This document shows positions 52,944-60,186 of a stretch of 60,186 bases of DNA, piece after piece. Positions within the stretch are counted from its first letter, which is position 1; each line of letters starts with the position of its first letter. A model generated the notes under the pieces. That model did no database searches. It had not been told where the DNA came from and saw nothing but the letters and a program-made list of their open reading frames with translations. The position numbers and the translations under genes are program-made. This DNA comes from Hyphomicrobiales bacterium (lineage in GTDB: Bacteria; Pseudomonadota; Alphaproteobacteria; Rhizobiales; Rhizobiaceae), in the NCBI GenBank assembly GCA_900470805.1, contig UCCA01000053.1, positions 1 through 60,186 on the forward strand, written 5' to 3'.

Positions 52944-53618
52944 TCAGGACGGAAGGACGCCCCCGGCCTGCTCTTGAACGATGTATTCGGCGTACCAGTC
53001 CGGCCAGTTGACGTCGTACTCACCGCCGGTGCGCTTCTCGTGCTCGCCGTGGGCAGCACCTGCCCGCCGCAGCGTCGCCGCAAGTTCACTCGCCGAGTTG
53101 AATGTCGTCGCGGCTGCCTCCATGCGTCCGGGCTGCCGGATCGTGATTTCCTGAAGGAGCCAACCATTGCCATCGGGGTCGCGGAATGAGGCGAATGATC
53201 GATAGCTTTGACCGTCCGGATCCCGGCCGCTCGCGCGACGGCTACCGAACAGGTAGTGCTCATCGTCTCCGACGTAGACGCCCGCGACGTCGTGGAACAC
53301 TTCGCTGATGTCGATCCCGTCGGCGCGCAGCTTCTCTCGCGCCGCGACTATGTCGGAGACGATCAGATAGAGGCCTTGCGACGAACCAGGTGTCGCGGAC
53401 GTCACGTTCTTTCCGAAGATGACCGAACAAGCCGAGCCCGGCGGCGTGAACTGAAGCACGCGGAACTCGCCGTCATCCGACGCGTAGTCGGCGTCCGATC
53501 GCCAGCCAAGGCTTGTGTAGAAGCTCTTCGCTCGATCAACGTCGGAAACCGGCAGGACGACGATCTCCAGTTTCATGTCCATTCTCGTATCCTGCCTTGA
53601 TGGCTGGTCGTTCGTCAT
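52944..53618 (-). CDS. VOC (glyoxalase/bleomycin-resistance-fold) protein
   Basis: 224 residues. The start at 53618 is six bases after AGGAG, and the ATG at 53624 touches it. A VOC module (MKLEIVVLPVSDVDRAKSFYTSLGW to SFRDPDGNGWLLQEI) fills residues 13-150. A C-terminal extension of about 70 residues follows (AATTFNSASELAATLRRAGAAHGEHEKRTG), resembling short tails seen in related actinobacterial and rhizobial proteins. Glutamate and histidine metal ligands of true glyoxalases are not obvious. Probably binds or modifies a small organic compound. Confidence 0.82.
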   Translation of the reverse strand: MTNDQPSRQDTRMDMKLEIVVLPVSDVDRAKSFYTSLGWRSDADYASDDGEFRVLQFTPPGSACSVIFGKNVTSATPGSSQGLYLIVSDIVAAREKLRADGIDISEVFHDVAGVYVGDDEHYLFGSRRASGRDPDGQSYRSFASFRDPDGNGWLLQEITIRQPGRMEAAATTFNSASELAATLRRAGAAHGEHEKRTGGEYDVNWPDWYAEYIVQEQAGGVLPS

Positions 53619-53640
53619 TGTCATCTCCTGATGTTGTGTA

Positions 53641-53665
53641 AGGGCGGCGACGGCGCCACCGCCCT
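53641..53665. terminator. GC-rich stem-loop between the epoxide hydrolase and VOC genes
   Basis: AGGGCGG (53641-53647) and CCGCCCT (53659-53665) form a 7-bp stem with an 11-base loop, between the stop of the epoxide hydrolase gene and the VOC gene. There is no U-tract, so it may only attenuate or stabilise the transcript. Confidence 0.3.
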
Positions 53666-53691
53666 CCTGCCTTGGGAGGCCTGGTAGCGGA

Positions 53692-55005
53692 CTAGCTTGT
53701 GCGAAGCGACTTCAGGCCGACACGAAGCTCCTTAGTGAGGAGCATTGGTTGCTCCCATGCGGCGAAGTGCCCGCCCTTGGGGAGCTTGTTGTAGTGAATA
53801 AGGTTGGGATATGCCTTCTCCGCCCAGGTCTTCGGCGTCTGATAAAGTTCGTCGGGAAAGACGCTGACGGCGACGGGCACCTTCACGCCCTTGGGGCTGA
53901 AGAACGCCAACTTGTTCTCCCAGTAGAGCCGGGCGGCGGAGACGCCGGTGTTCGTCAGCCAGAAGAGCGTGACGTTGTCGAGGACGTCGTCTGGCGTGAG
54001 GCCTTCTGGCGTGCCGTCGAAAGACCTTGCGATAAGGTCGAGGCTACGTGCGTCGTGGTCGATCATGAATGTTGCAAGGCCGATCGGTGAGTCCGAGAAG
54101 CCTGCAGCCGTTTGAGGACGCGTACCCATCCAGAAAGCGTAGTAGACGTTCTTGTAGAAGGAAACGAGCTGCCCGTAGGTGTCTTTCTCCTCGTCGGAAA
54201 GACCCGCCGGGGCCGGCGCACCGGAGAACGAGGCCTTGTCGATGTCGGCGGGTATCGCGCCGGGCATGTTGACATGGATGCCGACTAGCTCCTTCGGCGC
54301 CTGGACTGCGATCATCTCCGTCACGACCGCGCCCCAGTCGCCACCTTGAGCAGCAAATTTCTTGTAGCCCAGACGCTGCATAAGGACGATCCAAGCACTG
54401 GCGATGCGCTCCGGACCCCACCCGGTTTCCTTCGGCTTTCCGGAGAATCCGTAGCCGGGCAGCGAGGGTATGACGAGATGGAAAGCGTCGGCCTCAGTCC
54501 CACCATGCGCGGTCGGGTCCGTAAGCGGTCCGATGAGCTTCATCTGCTCGACGATCGAACCTGGCCAGCCATGTGTCACGATGAGTGGAAGCGCGTCATC
54601 GTGCTTGGAGCGGATGTGCAAGAAGTGGATATCAAGCCCGTCGATTTCGGTTATGAAGTTCGGCACGGCATTGATGCGCGTCTCGACCTTGCGCCAGTCG
54701 TATTTCTTCTCCCAATGCGTTAGGAGTTGCTTGATCGTCTTGAGCTGGACGCCCTGGGTCTTGTCCGCGACGGTCTCCTGCTCCGGAAGTCGCGTGTGAG
54801 CGAGCCGCCGACGAAGGTCGACGATGTCGGCCTCCGGAATGTTGACGGTGAACGGGCGGATGTCAGCGGAGCCCGCCCCAGCCGCGGCCGCAGCTGTCGC
54901 AGCGGGAAAGAGGCTCGCCGCACTGACGGCGGCAAGGCCGGTTGCCGCGACGCCCATTAAGGTGCGGCGCTCGTGGTCGATTGTTTCCGATGTCATCGCA
55001 GGCAT
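53692..55005 (-). CDS. Tat-exported epoxide-hydrolase-like alpha/beta hydrolase
   Basis: 437 residues from MPAMTSETIDHERRTLMG (GAGGAG six bases upstream). ERRTLM followed by a hydrophobic alanine-rich segment and AAAAAG suggests a twin-arginine signal to about residue 45. Then comes the microsomal-type N-terminal epoxide hydrolase domain (IRPFTVNIPEADIVDLRRRLAHTRLPE), the oxyanion motif HGWPGS, the nucleophile aspartate in QGGDWGAVVTEM and the histidine in GGHFAAWEQP. It would open epoxides in the periplasm. It faces the large winged-helix/ATPase regulator, which may control it. Confidence 0.88.
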   Translation of the reverse strand: MPAMTSETIDHERRTLMGVAATGLAAVSAASLFPAATAAAAAGAGSADIRPFTVNIPEADIVDLRRRLAHTRLPEQETVADKTQGVQLKTIKQLLTHWEKKYDWRKVETRINAVPNFITEIDGLDIHFLHIRSKHDDALPLIVTHGWPGSIVEQMKLIGPLTDPTAHGGTEADAFHLVIPSLPGYGFSGKPKETGWGPERIASAWIVLMQRLGYKKFAAQGGDWGAVVTEMIAVQAPKELVGIHVNMPGAIPADIDKASFSGAPAPAGLSDEEKDTYGQLVSFYKNVYYAFWMGTRPQTAAGFSDSPIGLATFMIDHDARSLDLIARSFDGTPEGLTPDDVLDNVTLFWLTNTGVSAARLYWENKLAFFSPKGVKVPVAVSVFPDELYQTPKTWAEKAYPNLIHYNKLPKGGHFAAWEQPMLLTKELRVGLKSLRTS

Positions 55006-55204
55006 GATTGTCTCCTCGGGATTAACGGTGAACGGCTGCACATTTTGCTTGCGAATCCCTACTCCCGCGTGGCGAAGACCGCCCGTTATGCATTGTTAGA
55101 TTTTGATAGCGCCCGAAATCGACACTCGATCCTCGCACGCGTCGGTTCATGGCGAAGGGCGGCTCCTTGCGGTATAATCTGGGCGACCATGAAAGGTCAG
55201 CGCC

Positions 55205-58060
55205 ATGACAGCAGGGGGCAGTCCGGCAACCGACGAGATATCGTTCGGGCCATTCCAGTTGCGAGCGAACCAACGTCTTCTGACGAGGGAAGGCGTGGTC
55301 GTCGAGCTGGGAGCGCGCGCGTACGACATATTGCTGGCGCTCGCTTCCGCTCCCAACGAGGTCCTTAGCAAAGAGGATCTCATTGCCCGCGTTTGGCCGG
55401 AGGTCGTCGTTGAAGAAGGCAGCCTCAGATTTCACATGAACAGTCTTCGCAAGGCTCTGGGCGACGGCAAGGAGGGCGCTCGTTTCATCAAGACCTTGTC
55501 CGGTCGAGGCTATTGCTTCGTGGCCGAGATCTCGCGGGGATCGGTTCAGCAAATCGCTCCATTGACCGCCCCTTCCGGTTTCCCTCACGCAAACCTTCCA
55601 AATCGCCTGAACCGGATTATCGGAAGGGATGGGGACGTGTCGCAGATTGTCACCCAGCTCAGATCATCTCGCCTTCTCACGATCGTCGGTGCTGGCGGTA
55701 TCGGCAAGACGACGGTCGCGATCGCGGCGGCACATGCCTTGAACGACGATTTCGCGGGCGCCGTTCTGTTCGCGGACCTTGGCATGCTCGCGGATCCTCA
55801 TCTGGTAAAGACGGCTCTGGCGTCCATGCTGGGGCTGCCCGTCGGCGCGGGCGATGCGCAGGCCAGCCTGACCGCGTTCCTTCGCGACAAACGCGCGCTT
55901 CTTGTCCTCGATACCTGCGAGCACCTCGTGGAGGCGGTCGCGGTCCTGGCGTCTCGCTTGTTGGAAGCCGCTCCTGACGTCTACGTCCTGGCCACCAGCC
56001 GCGAAGCCTTGCAAATTGAAGGGGAACGGGTTTATCGGCTCGACTCGCTCGCCAGTCCGCCCAACGACATTGTTGCATCGGCGGAGGCGATCCGGGCGTT
56101 TCCGGCGACGTGCCTTTTTCTCGAGCGGGCTATCGCGCACGACACCCACCTCGACATTGACGAAGCCGATGCGCCAGTCGTCGCCGCCATATGCCGTAAG
56201 CTGGATGGCGTCGCATTGGCGATCGAGCTGACCGCCCGGCGGGTTGAATCCTATGGTTTGCGACAGACGGCCGAATTGCTCGATCAGCATCTGACGCTAT
56301 CGTGGCCAGGATCGCGAACTGCCCAGCCTCGACACAGGACGCTGCAGGCGACACTCGATTGGAGCTACGCGCTTCTTTCGGAGATCGAGCGCGCGGTACT
56401 GCGTCGACTTGCCGTCTTTGTCGGACACTTCACCCTCGACGCCGCCGTTGACGTCGTTTCGGGTTCCGATCTTGATCGGTCAGACGTGTTTGCAGCCTTG
56501 GACAGCCTCGTTGCCAAGTCCATGGTGGTCACCCGTCCGATTGGCGCGATGTTGCGTTACAGGCTTCTCGATACGACACGGGCATATGCGATCGCTATCC
56601 CGTTGGAACCCCGAGAGCGCGCCGATCTCGCCATCCGGCATGCCGACTACTACGGACGTTGGCTGGCACAGAGCGCGGGCGACTGGGCCAGTAAGGCCAC
56701 GGGAGCTGAGCGCGCTGTCTACTTCGCGGCACTGAACAACGTCCGCGCGGCGCTCGAATGGTGTTTCGGAGCGGACGGCAATATGGCCGAGGGGGTGAAA
56801 CTCGCCGCGGCAGCCGGACCCGCGCTTCTTGCAATGTCGCTGATGCCGGAAGCGCTCCGATGGACACAGCGGGCCATTCAAGCCCTTGACGACAGCACCC
56901 GAGGAGGCGTCGATGAGATGCATCTCCAGGCCGTCTTCGGAATGGTGGCAACCCATCTCCACGGTAAGGTCGATGCTGTGTTGGTGGCCTTGAACCGGGG
57001 TCTGGAGATTGCTGAGGGGCGCGGAGACGTCGTCAACCAGGTCGGGCTGCTCAGCATGCTGCGGACATTCTACTTTCGGAGCGGGGACTTCAACACTGCG
57101 CACGCATACGCGCGCCGCTGCAAGTCGGCGGCCGACACCATTCACGACTTCGCCGCGTCGGCACAGGCCCGGTCAATTCTGGGTAGGTCACTCCACCTGG
57201 CGGGCGAGCTGGATCATGCGCATGCCGAACTTGATGCAAGCCTCATCGACTGGGCACGTGCAGGCAGGACGACGATCTATCTCTCGCACGAACTCCATTT
57301 TCCAAGCGAAGTGACGATGGCCAGAAATCTCTGGCTTCGCGGGTACCCTGACCAGGCGGCGGAGCGCGCCCGAAGCGTCATCGAAAGTGCGGTACGAACC
57401 GACCGCGCGGCAGCGTTGGTCGTCGCCTTGGGGTGGGCGGTCTCGGTCTTTCTTTGGAACGGAGAGTGGGACCAGGCGCAGGAACACGTCGACGCCTTGA
57501 TCTACCAGGCAGAGACACACTCGTTGGGACCGTTCGTTGCCGCGGGGCAGGCCCGTCGGGGAGAACTCGCTATCCTTCGCGGTTCCGCAGAGCAGGGAGT
57601 AGAAGATATGAGGGCGAGCCTCGCGACCATCCATTCGGTCGGCTACGAGGTTCTGACGACGGAGTTCAACATATCGCTGGTTCGCGGACTTGCGGCTATC
57701 GGTAGGGCGGTCGAAGCGCATGAACTGCTGGAGCTAACCATTCGGAGCGTCGAGATCAACGGGGATGCCCTCTACATGCCGGAGCTTCTGCGTGTGAAAG
57801 GAAATCTACTTCTTGGCAATCCGCAACTGTCTCATCAAGCCCACGCGTGCTTTTGGCGATCGATCGAAACCAGCCGCCGTCAGGGCGCTCGCGGCTGGGA
57901 ACTCAGGACGGCAACTGATCTCGCCCGTGCCATGGCCTCTGACCAGAACTTCGACGGCGCACGCACGCTTTTGCAGCCGGTGCTCGGAGGATACGGAGAG
58001 GGACTAGACTCCACGGACATTCGAGAGGCGAAGCGGCTGTTGGAAAAAATACCTGTATAG
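55205..58060 (+). CDS. winged-helix / STAND-type ATPase transcriptional regulator
   Basis: 951-residue regulator. Residues 10-105 are an OmpR/PhoB-type winged helix (ISFGPFQLRANQRLL to RGYCFVAEI). Residues about 135-400 are an NB-ARC/STAND ATPase with Walker A GAGGIGKTT and Walker B ALLVLDTCEHL. The rest is helical with TPR-like repeats that would sense a ligand or partner. There is no receiver domain and no membrane segment. It is divergent from the epoxide hydrolase gene across 199 bases and is a likely activator of the epoxide hydrolase/VOC/Ohr-like group. The inducer is unknown. Confidence 0.88.
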   Translation: MTAGGSPATDEISFGPFQLRANQRLLTREGVVVELGARAYDILLALASAPNEVLSKEDLIARVWPEVVVEEGSLRFHMNSLRKALGDGKEGARFIKTLSGRGYCFVAEISRGSVQQIAPLTAPSGFPHANLPNRLNRIIGRDGDVSQIVTQLRSSRLLTIVGAGGIGKTTVAIAAAHALNDDFAGAVLFADLGMLADPHLVKTALASMLGLPVGAGDAQASLTAFLRDKRALLVLDTCEHLVEAVAVLASRLLEAAPDVYVLATSREALQIEGERVYRLDSLASPPNDIVASAEAIRAFPATCLFLERAIAHDTHLDIDEADAPVVAAICRKLDGVALAIELTARRVESYGLRQTAELLDQHLTLSWPGSRTAQPRHRTLQATLDWSYALLSEIERAVLRRLAVFVGHFTLDAAVDVVSGSDLDRSDVFAALDSLVAKSMVVTRPIGAMLRYRLLDTTRAYAIAIPLEPRERADLAIRHADYYGRWLAQSAGDWASKATGAERAVYFAALNNVRAALEWCFGADGNMAEGVKLAAAAGPALLAMSLMPEALRWTQRAIQALDDSTRGGVDEMHLQAVFGMVATHLHGKVDAVLVALNRGLEIAEGRGDVVNQVGLLSMLRTFYFRSGDFNTAHAYARRCKSAADTIHDFAASAQARSILGRSLHLAGELDHAHAELDASLIDWARAGRTTIYLSHELHFPSEVTMARNLWLRGYPDQAAERARSVIESAVRTDRAAALVVALGWAVSVFLWNGEWDQAQEHVDALIYQAETHSLGPFVAAGQARRGELAILRGSAEQGVEDMRASLATIHSVGYEVLTTEFNISLVRGLAAIGRAVEAHELLELTIRSVEINGDALYMPELLRVKGNLLLGNPQLSHQAHACFWRSIETSRRQGARGWELRTATDLARAMASDQNFDGARTLLQPVLGGYGEGLDSTDIREAKRLLEKIPV

Positions 58061-58135
58061 AGCCGCCCGATCTTGCGCTTTGAGACCGCGTTTCATCGAA
58101 GTAGTGTCGCATCAGTCTCGGCGCCTGGAGGGCAC

Positions 58136-58828
58136 ATGAATTACATGAATATTGCGGCGATCGTGCTTTTCGTTCTGATCTGGATAGCGCTGGAGCCGAT
58201 GATGGCCGCAGGCTGGCCGAGGAGAAACGACAGCCTGTCCGTGGACATGGTCAGGGTACGGGCCGCCTGGATGAGGGAGGTGCTCACACGAGACAATAAT
58301 TTCATTGGCGACGCCGCGATCCTCGGGCACACGATCAACTCGGCTTCTTTCTTCGGTTCAGCGAACCTGATTGTCATCGTGGGCCTGAGCGGCGCGCTGT
58401 TCATGGAGCCCAACTACGGAAGCGGCCACGGCCTGATTGCAATGTTTGCGACGCAAGACCCAGCATGGTTTTTCCAATGCAAGGTCCTTCTGATCATGGC
58501 GACTTTGCTGCGTGGGCTATCCGACTTCATATGGGCGGTGAGGCAGATCAATTACTGTCTGGCCGCAATCGGAGCCAGCCCGTCTCGGGAGGAGCAAAGG
58601 GATATCGCAGCTTGGACCGGCGCGTTGACCATGGTGCTCAATCCGGCGCTTCGATCCTTCAGCGTGGGCGTTCGGTCGTATTACTTCACAGTGGCGGCCG
58701 CTTTCTGGTTCTTCGGACCAATTCCGTTCATCGTCGCCACGCTACTGGGCACCGGTCTGCTTGTCTGGCGTCAATCGTGGTCCGATACCGCGAAGGGCGT
58801 TATGGCCATCAGAAAGCTCCTTGACTAG
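58136..58828 (+). CDS. DUF599 inner-membrane protein
   Basis: 230 residues from MNYMNIAAIVLFVLIW; GGAGGG lies just upstream. About four membrane helices are visible (residues 4-20, 70-90, 110-130 and 180-215). Conserved-looking motifs are VRAAWMREVLTRDNNFIGDAAILGHTINSASFF and NPALRSFSVGVRSYYF, both typical of DUF599. No function is assigned to the family as far as I know. Confidence 0.82.
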   Translation: MNYMNIAAIVLFVLIWIALEPMMAAGWPRRNDSLSVDMVRVRAAWMREVLTRDNNFIGDAAILGHTINSASFFGSANLIVIVGLSGALFMEPNYGSGHGLIAMFATQDPAWFFQCKVLLIMATLLRGLSDFIWAVRQINYCLAAIGASPSREEQRDIAAWTGALTMVLNPALRSFSVGVRSYYFTVAAAFWFFGPIPFIVATLLGTGLLVWRQSWSDTAKGVMAIRKLLD

Positions 58829-59261
58829 CTCGCGTTTTGTCAGCCGTTTACGAAACAACAGGTCGTAGTTTGCCGCGGGTATATCCCAGATTATAGTCTA
58901 CGCAGCCGCCCCTCCACGCTTCTGACTTGCAGAAATATCCAGGTGCGGCCGACGCGTTGGCGAACGCTAGGTAGCGGCGGCAATGAAGGCCGGGAAGTTT
59001 GCATAAGCCGTCCTATCCAGGTGGTCACAGGGAAGTTTTTGCCGTTCCGTTCTCGATACATGAGTTCGCAATTGTAAGTGTCGGCTAGCGGAACCATAAC
59101 GCTTGTTGGAGGTTCACTACTCGAGGTCGCTGCGTGTCAATCGGACATGACGGAGATGATGAATGCATCGATTTTTCCGATTTCTCGGTGCGGGCAACGA
59201 AATGCCAGGCGAGCATCCCACCTGTCCGCGGCGACCTCATCCATTCTGAAAGGCGTCCGAC
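58829..59261. other. 433-base gap, no gene supported
   Basis: Short frames on both strands lack a ribosome-binding site or a protein-like composition. A GGAAC-N16-GGTT pattern at 59090-59114 resembles an EcfG promoter with one mismatch and points to the gene at 59262. No terminator, repeat or RNA gene was recognised. Confidence 0.4.
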
Positions 59262-59471
59262 ATGATCGATCCTCCGACCGCGCAGCCAGAAGCTCCCGAA
59301 CGCAAGGTCGAGCTCGACCAGGCCGTCGAGTTCGCTATCCAGCTTCTTGTAGAGGAAGCGCACCTTGTCGGATGGACGCGCATCGAATTCCTCACCGCGG
59401 TCCTCGACGCCGCGAACTACCGCTTGTCGGTACTCGAGGAAGAGCGCGAACTTGAAGCGGACAACCCGTGA
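59262..59471 (+). CDS. small conserved-looking acidic protein
   Basis: 69-residue, acidic, helical protein (MIDPPTAQPEAPERKVELDQA, then EFLTAVLDAANYRLSVLEEEREL). It overlaps the exonuclease gene by four bases, which supports translation. The composition fits a short rhizobial hypothetical protein. No motif reveals a function. Confidence 0.6.
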   Translation: MIDPPTAQPEAPERKVELDQAVEFAIQLLVEEAHLVGWTRIEFLTAVLDAANYRLSVLEEERELEADNP

Positions 59472-60186
59472 AGATCGCGACCTACAACGTCAACGGCGTC
59501 AATGGCAGGCTGGAAATCTTGCTGCGCTGGCTGAAAGAAGCTTCGCCGGATGTTGTCTGTCTGCAGGAACTGAAGGCGCCGCAGGAGAAATTTCCGATCA
59601 AAGCCATCGAGGCAGCCGGCTATGGCGCGGTCTGGCATGGCCAGAAATCGTGGAACGGGGTAGCGATCCTTGCGAAGGGCCTGGAGCCACACCTCACACG
59701 CAAGGGCCTTCCCGGCGATCCGGACGACGCCCACAGCCGTTATGTTGAAGCGATCGTCGACGGCGTCGTCATCGGCGGTCTATATCTTCCGAACGGCAAT
59801 CCGTATCCGGGCCCGAAATTTGATTATAAGCTTCGTTGGCTTAAGCGTCTCCACGATTACGCTGCCGAGTTGCTCGAACTCAAAGTCCCGGTCATTTTGG
59901 CCGGGGACTATAACGTCATGCCGACAGAGCTCGACGTTTACAAGCCAGAGCGCTGGGTCGACGACGCGCTGTTCCGCGTTGAGGTACGAGACGCTTTCAA
60001 AAACCTGGTAGACCAGGGTTGGACTGACGCGCTTCGCACGCTGCATCCGGACGAACGGATATACACCTTCTGGGACTACTTTCGAAACGCTTATGCTCGC
60101 GATGCCGGACTGAGGCTCGACCACTTTCTTTTGAGTTCGGAAGCGGCGTCGCGCCTAGCGAAAGCCGAAGTCGACAAGCATGTCCG
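59468..60186 (+). CDS. xth: exodeoxyribonuclease III, 3' end cut by the window
   Basis: AP endonuclease/3'-5' exonuclease of the Xth/APE1 family, used in base-excision repair. It starts with GTG at 59468 inside the stop of the small upstream gene (GTGA): VKIATYNVNGVNGRLEILLRWL. Catalytic segments seen are TYNVNGV, CLQELKAP (glutamate metal ligand), GLYLPNGNP and AGDYNVMP, with TFWDYFRNAYARDAGLRLDHF near the end. About 240 codons are in the window. The stop codon and the final SDH-like histidine lie beyond it. Confidence 0.88.
   Translation, partial: MKIATYNVNGVNGRLEILLRWLKEASPDVVCLQELKAPQEKFPIKAIEAAGYGAVWHGQKSWNGVAILAKGLEPHLTRKGLPGDPDDAHSRYVEAIVDGVVIGGLYLPNGNPYPGPKFDYKLRWLKRLHDYAAELLELKVPVILAGDYNVMPTELDVYKPERWVDDALFRVEVRDAFKNLVDQGWTDALRTLHPDERIYTFWDYFRNAYARDAGLRLDHFLLSSEAASRLAKAEVDKHV

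Noticed and set aside
1..60186. CRISPR arrays, tRNA/rRNA genes, insertion sequences, replication or transfer genes
   Set aside because: No regularly spaced repeats, tRNA-like sequences, transposase or rep/tra proteins were recognised on reading both strands.

Overview
The window looks like a GC-rich stretch of a Rhizobiales (Rhizobium/Agrobacterium/Shinella-like) genome, probably from a chromid, megaplasmid or other accessory-rich replicon. The reasons are the number of solute-binding-protein ABC importers, an imuA-imuB-dnaE2 mutasome cassette preceded by an alphaproteobacterial LexA box (GAAC-N7-GAAC), EcfG-like promoter motifs and a bacteriophytochrome with an HWE-type kinase and fused receiver. 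The genus and the replicon are inferences. I saw no tRNA, rRNA, CRISPR array, insertion sequence or replication gene.

Region 1 (0.3-6.2 kb) is an amino-acid-type ABC importer operon that ends in a class V PLP enzyme and a dihydropyrimidinase/hydantoinase. A divergent FadR-type regulator and a nested TGGTC/GACCA operator stand at its head. Region 2 (6.2-17.1 kb) looks like an organophosphate uptake island: an AfuA/FbpA-like importer, an inositol-monophosphatase-family phosphatase and ugpBAEC run in one direction, with a divergent LacI regulator and two TTTGCA-N6-(T/G)GCAAA operator-like sites.

Region 3 (17.2-41.2 kb) is the most interesting. It holds two paralogous NMT1/THI5-like ABC importers, each preceded by a good sigma54 (-24/-12) promoter, and only one ATPase between them. 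Around and between them are a sugar-type ABC importer and a catabolic set: SDR-like protein, aminotransferase, two alpha/beta hydrolases, amidase, M20 carbamoylase, bicupin, nucleoside hydrolase, class II aldolase, LLM flavin monooxygenase and flavin reductase. My inference is an undescribed nitrogen-responsive pathway for a nitrogen-containing, possibly glycosylated or pyrimidine-like, compound. Three neighbouring genes in its left part (amidase, hydroxyacid dehydrogenase, alpha/beta hydrolase) appear frameshifted, so this part is either decaying or contains sequence errors.

Region 4 (41.4-52.0 kb) has a bathy-type bacteriophytochrome candidate, a DUF763 protein with a helix-hairpin-helix-like motif, a small HTH gene, a broken CxxC protein and the SOS mutasome imuA-imuB-dnaE2. 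Region 5 (52.0-60.2 kb) has a secreted cupin, an Ohr/OsmC-like protein lacking its peroxidatic cysteine, a VOC protein, a Tat-exported epoxide-hydrolase-like protein, a winged-helix/ATPase regulator, a DUF599 membrane protein, a small conserved-looking protein and the 5' part of an exonuclease III gene cut by the window edge.
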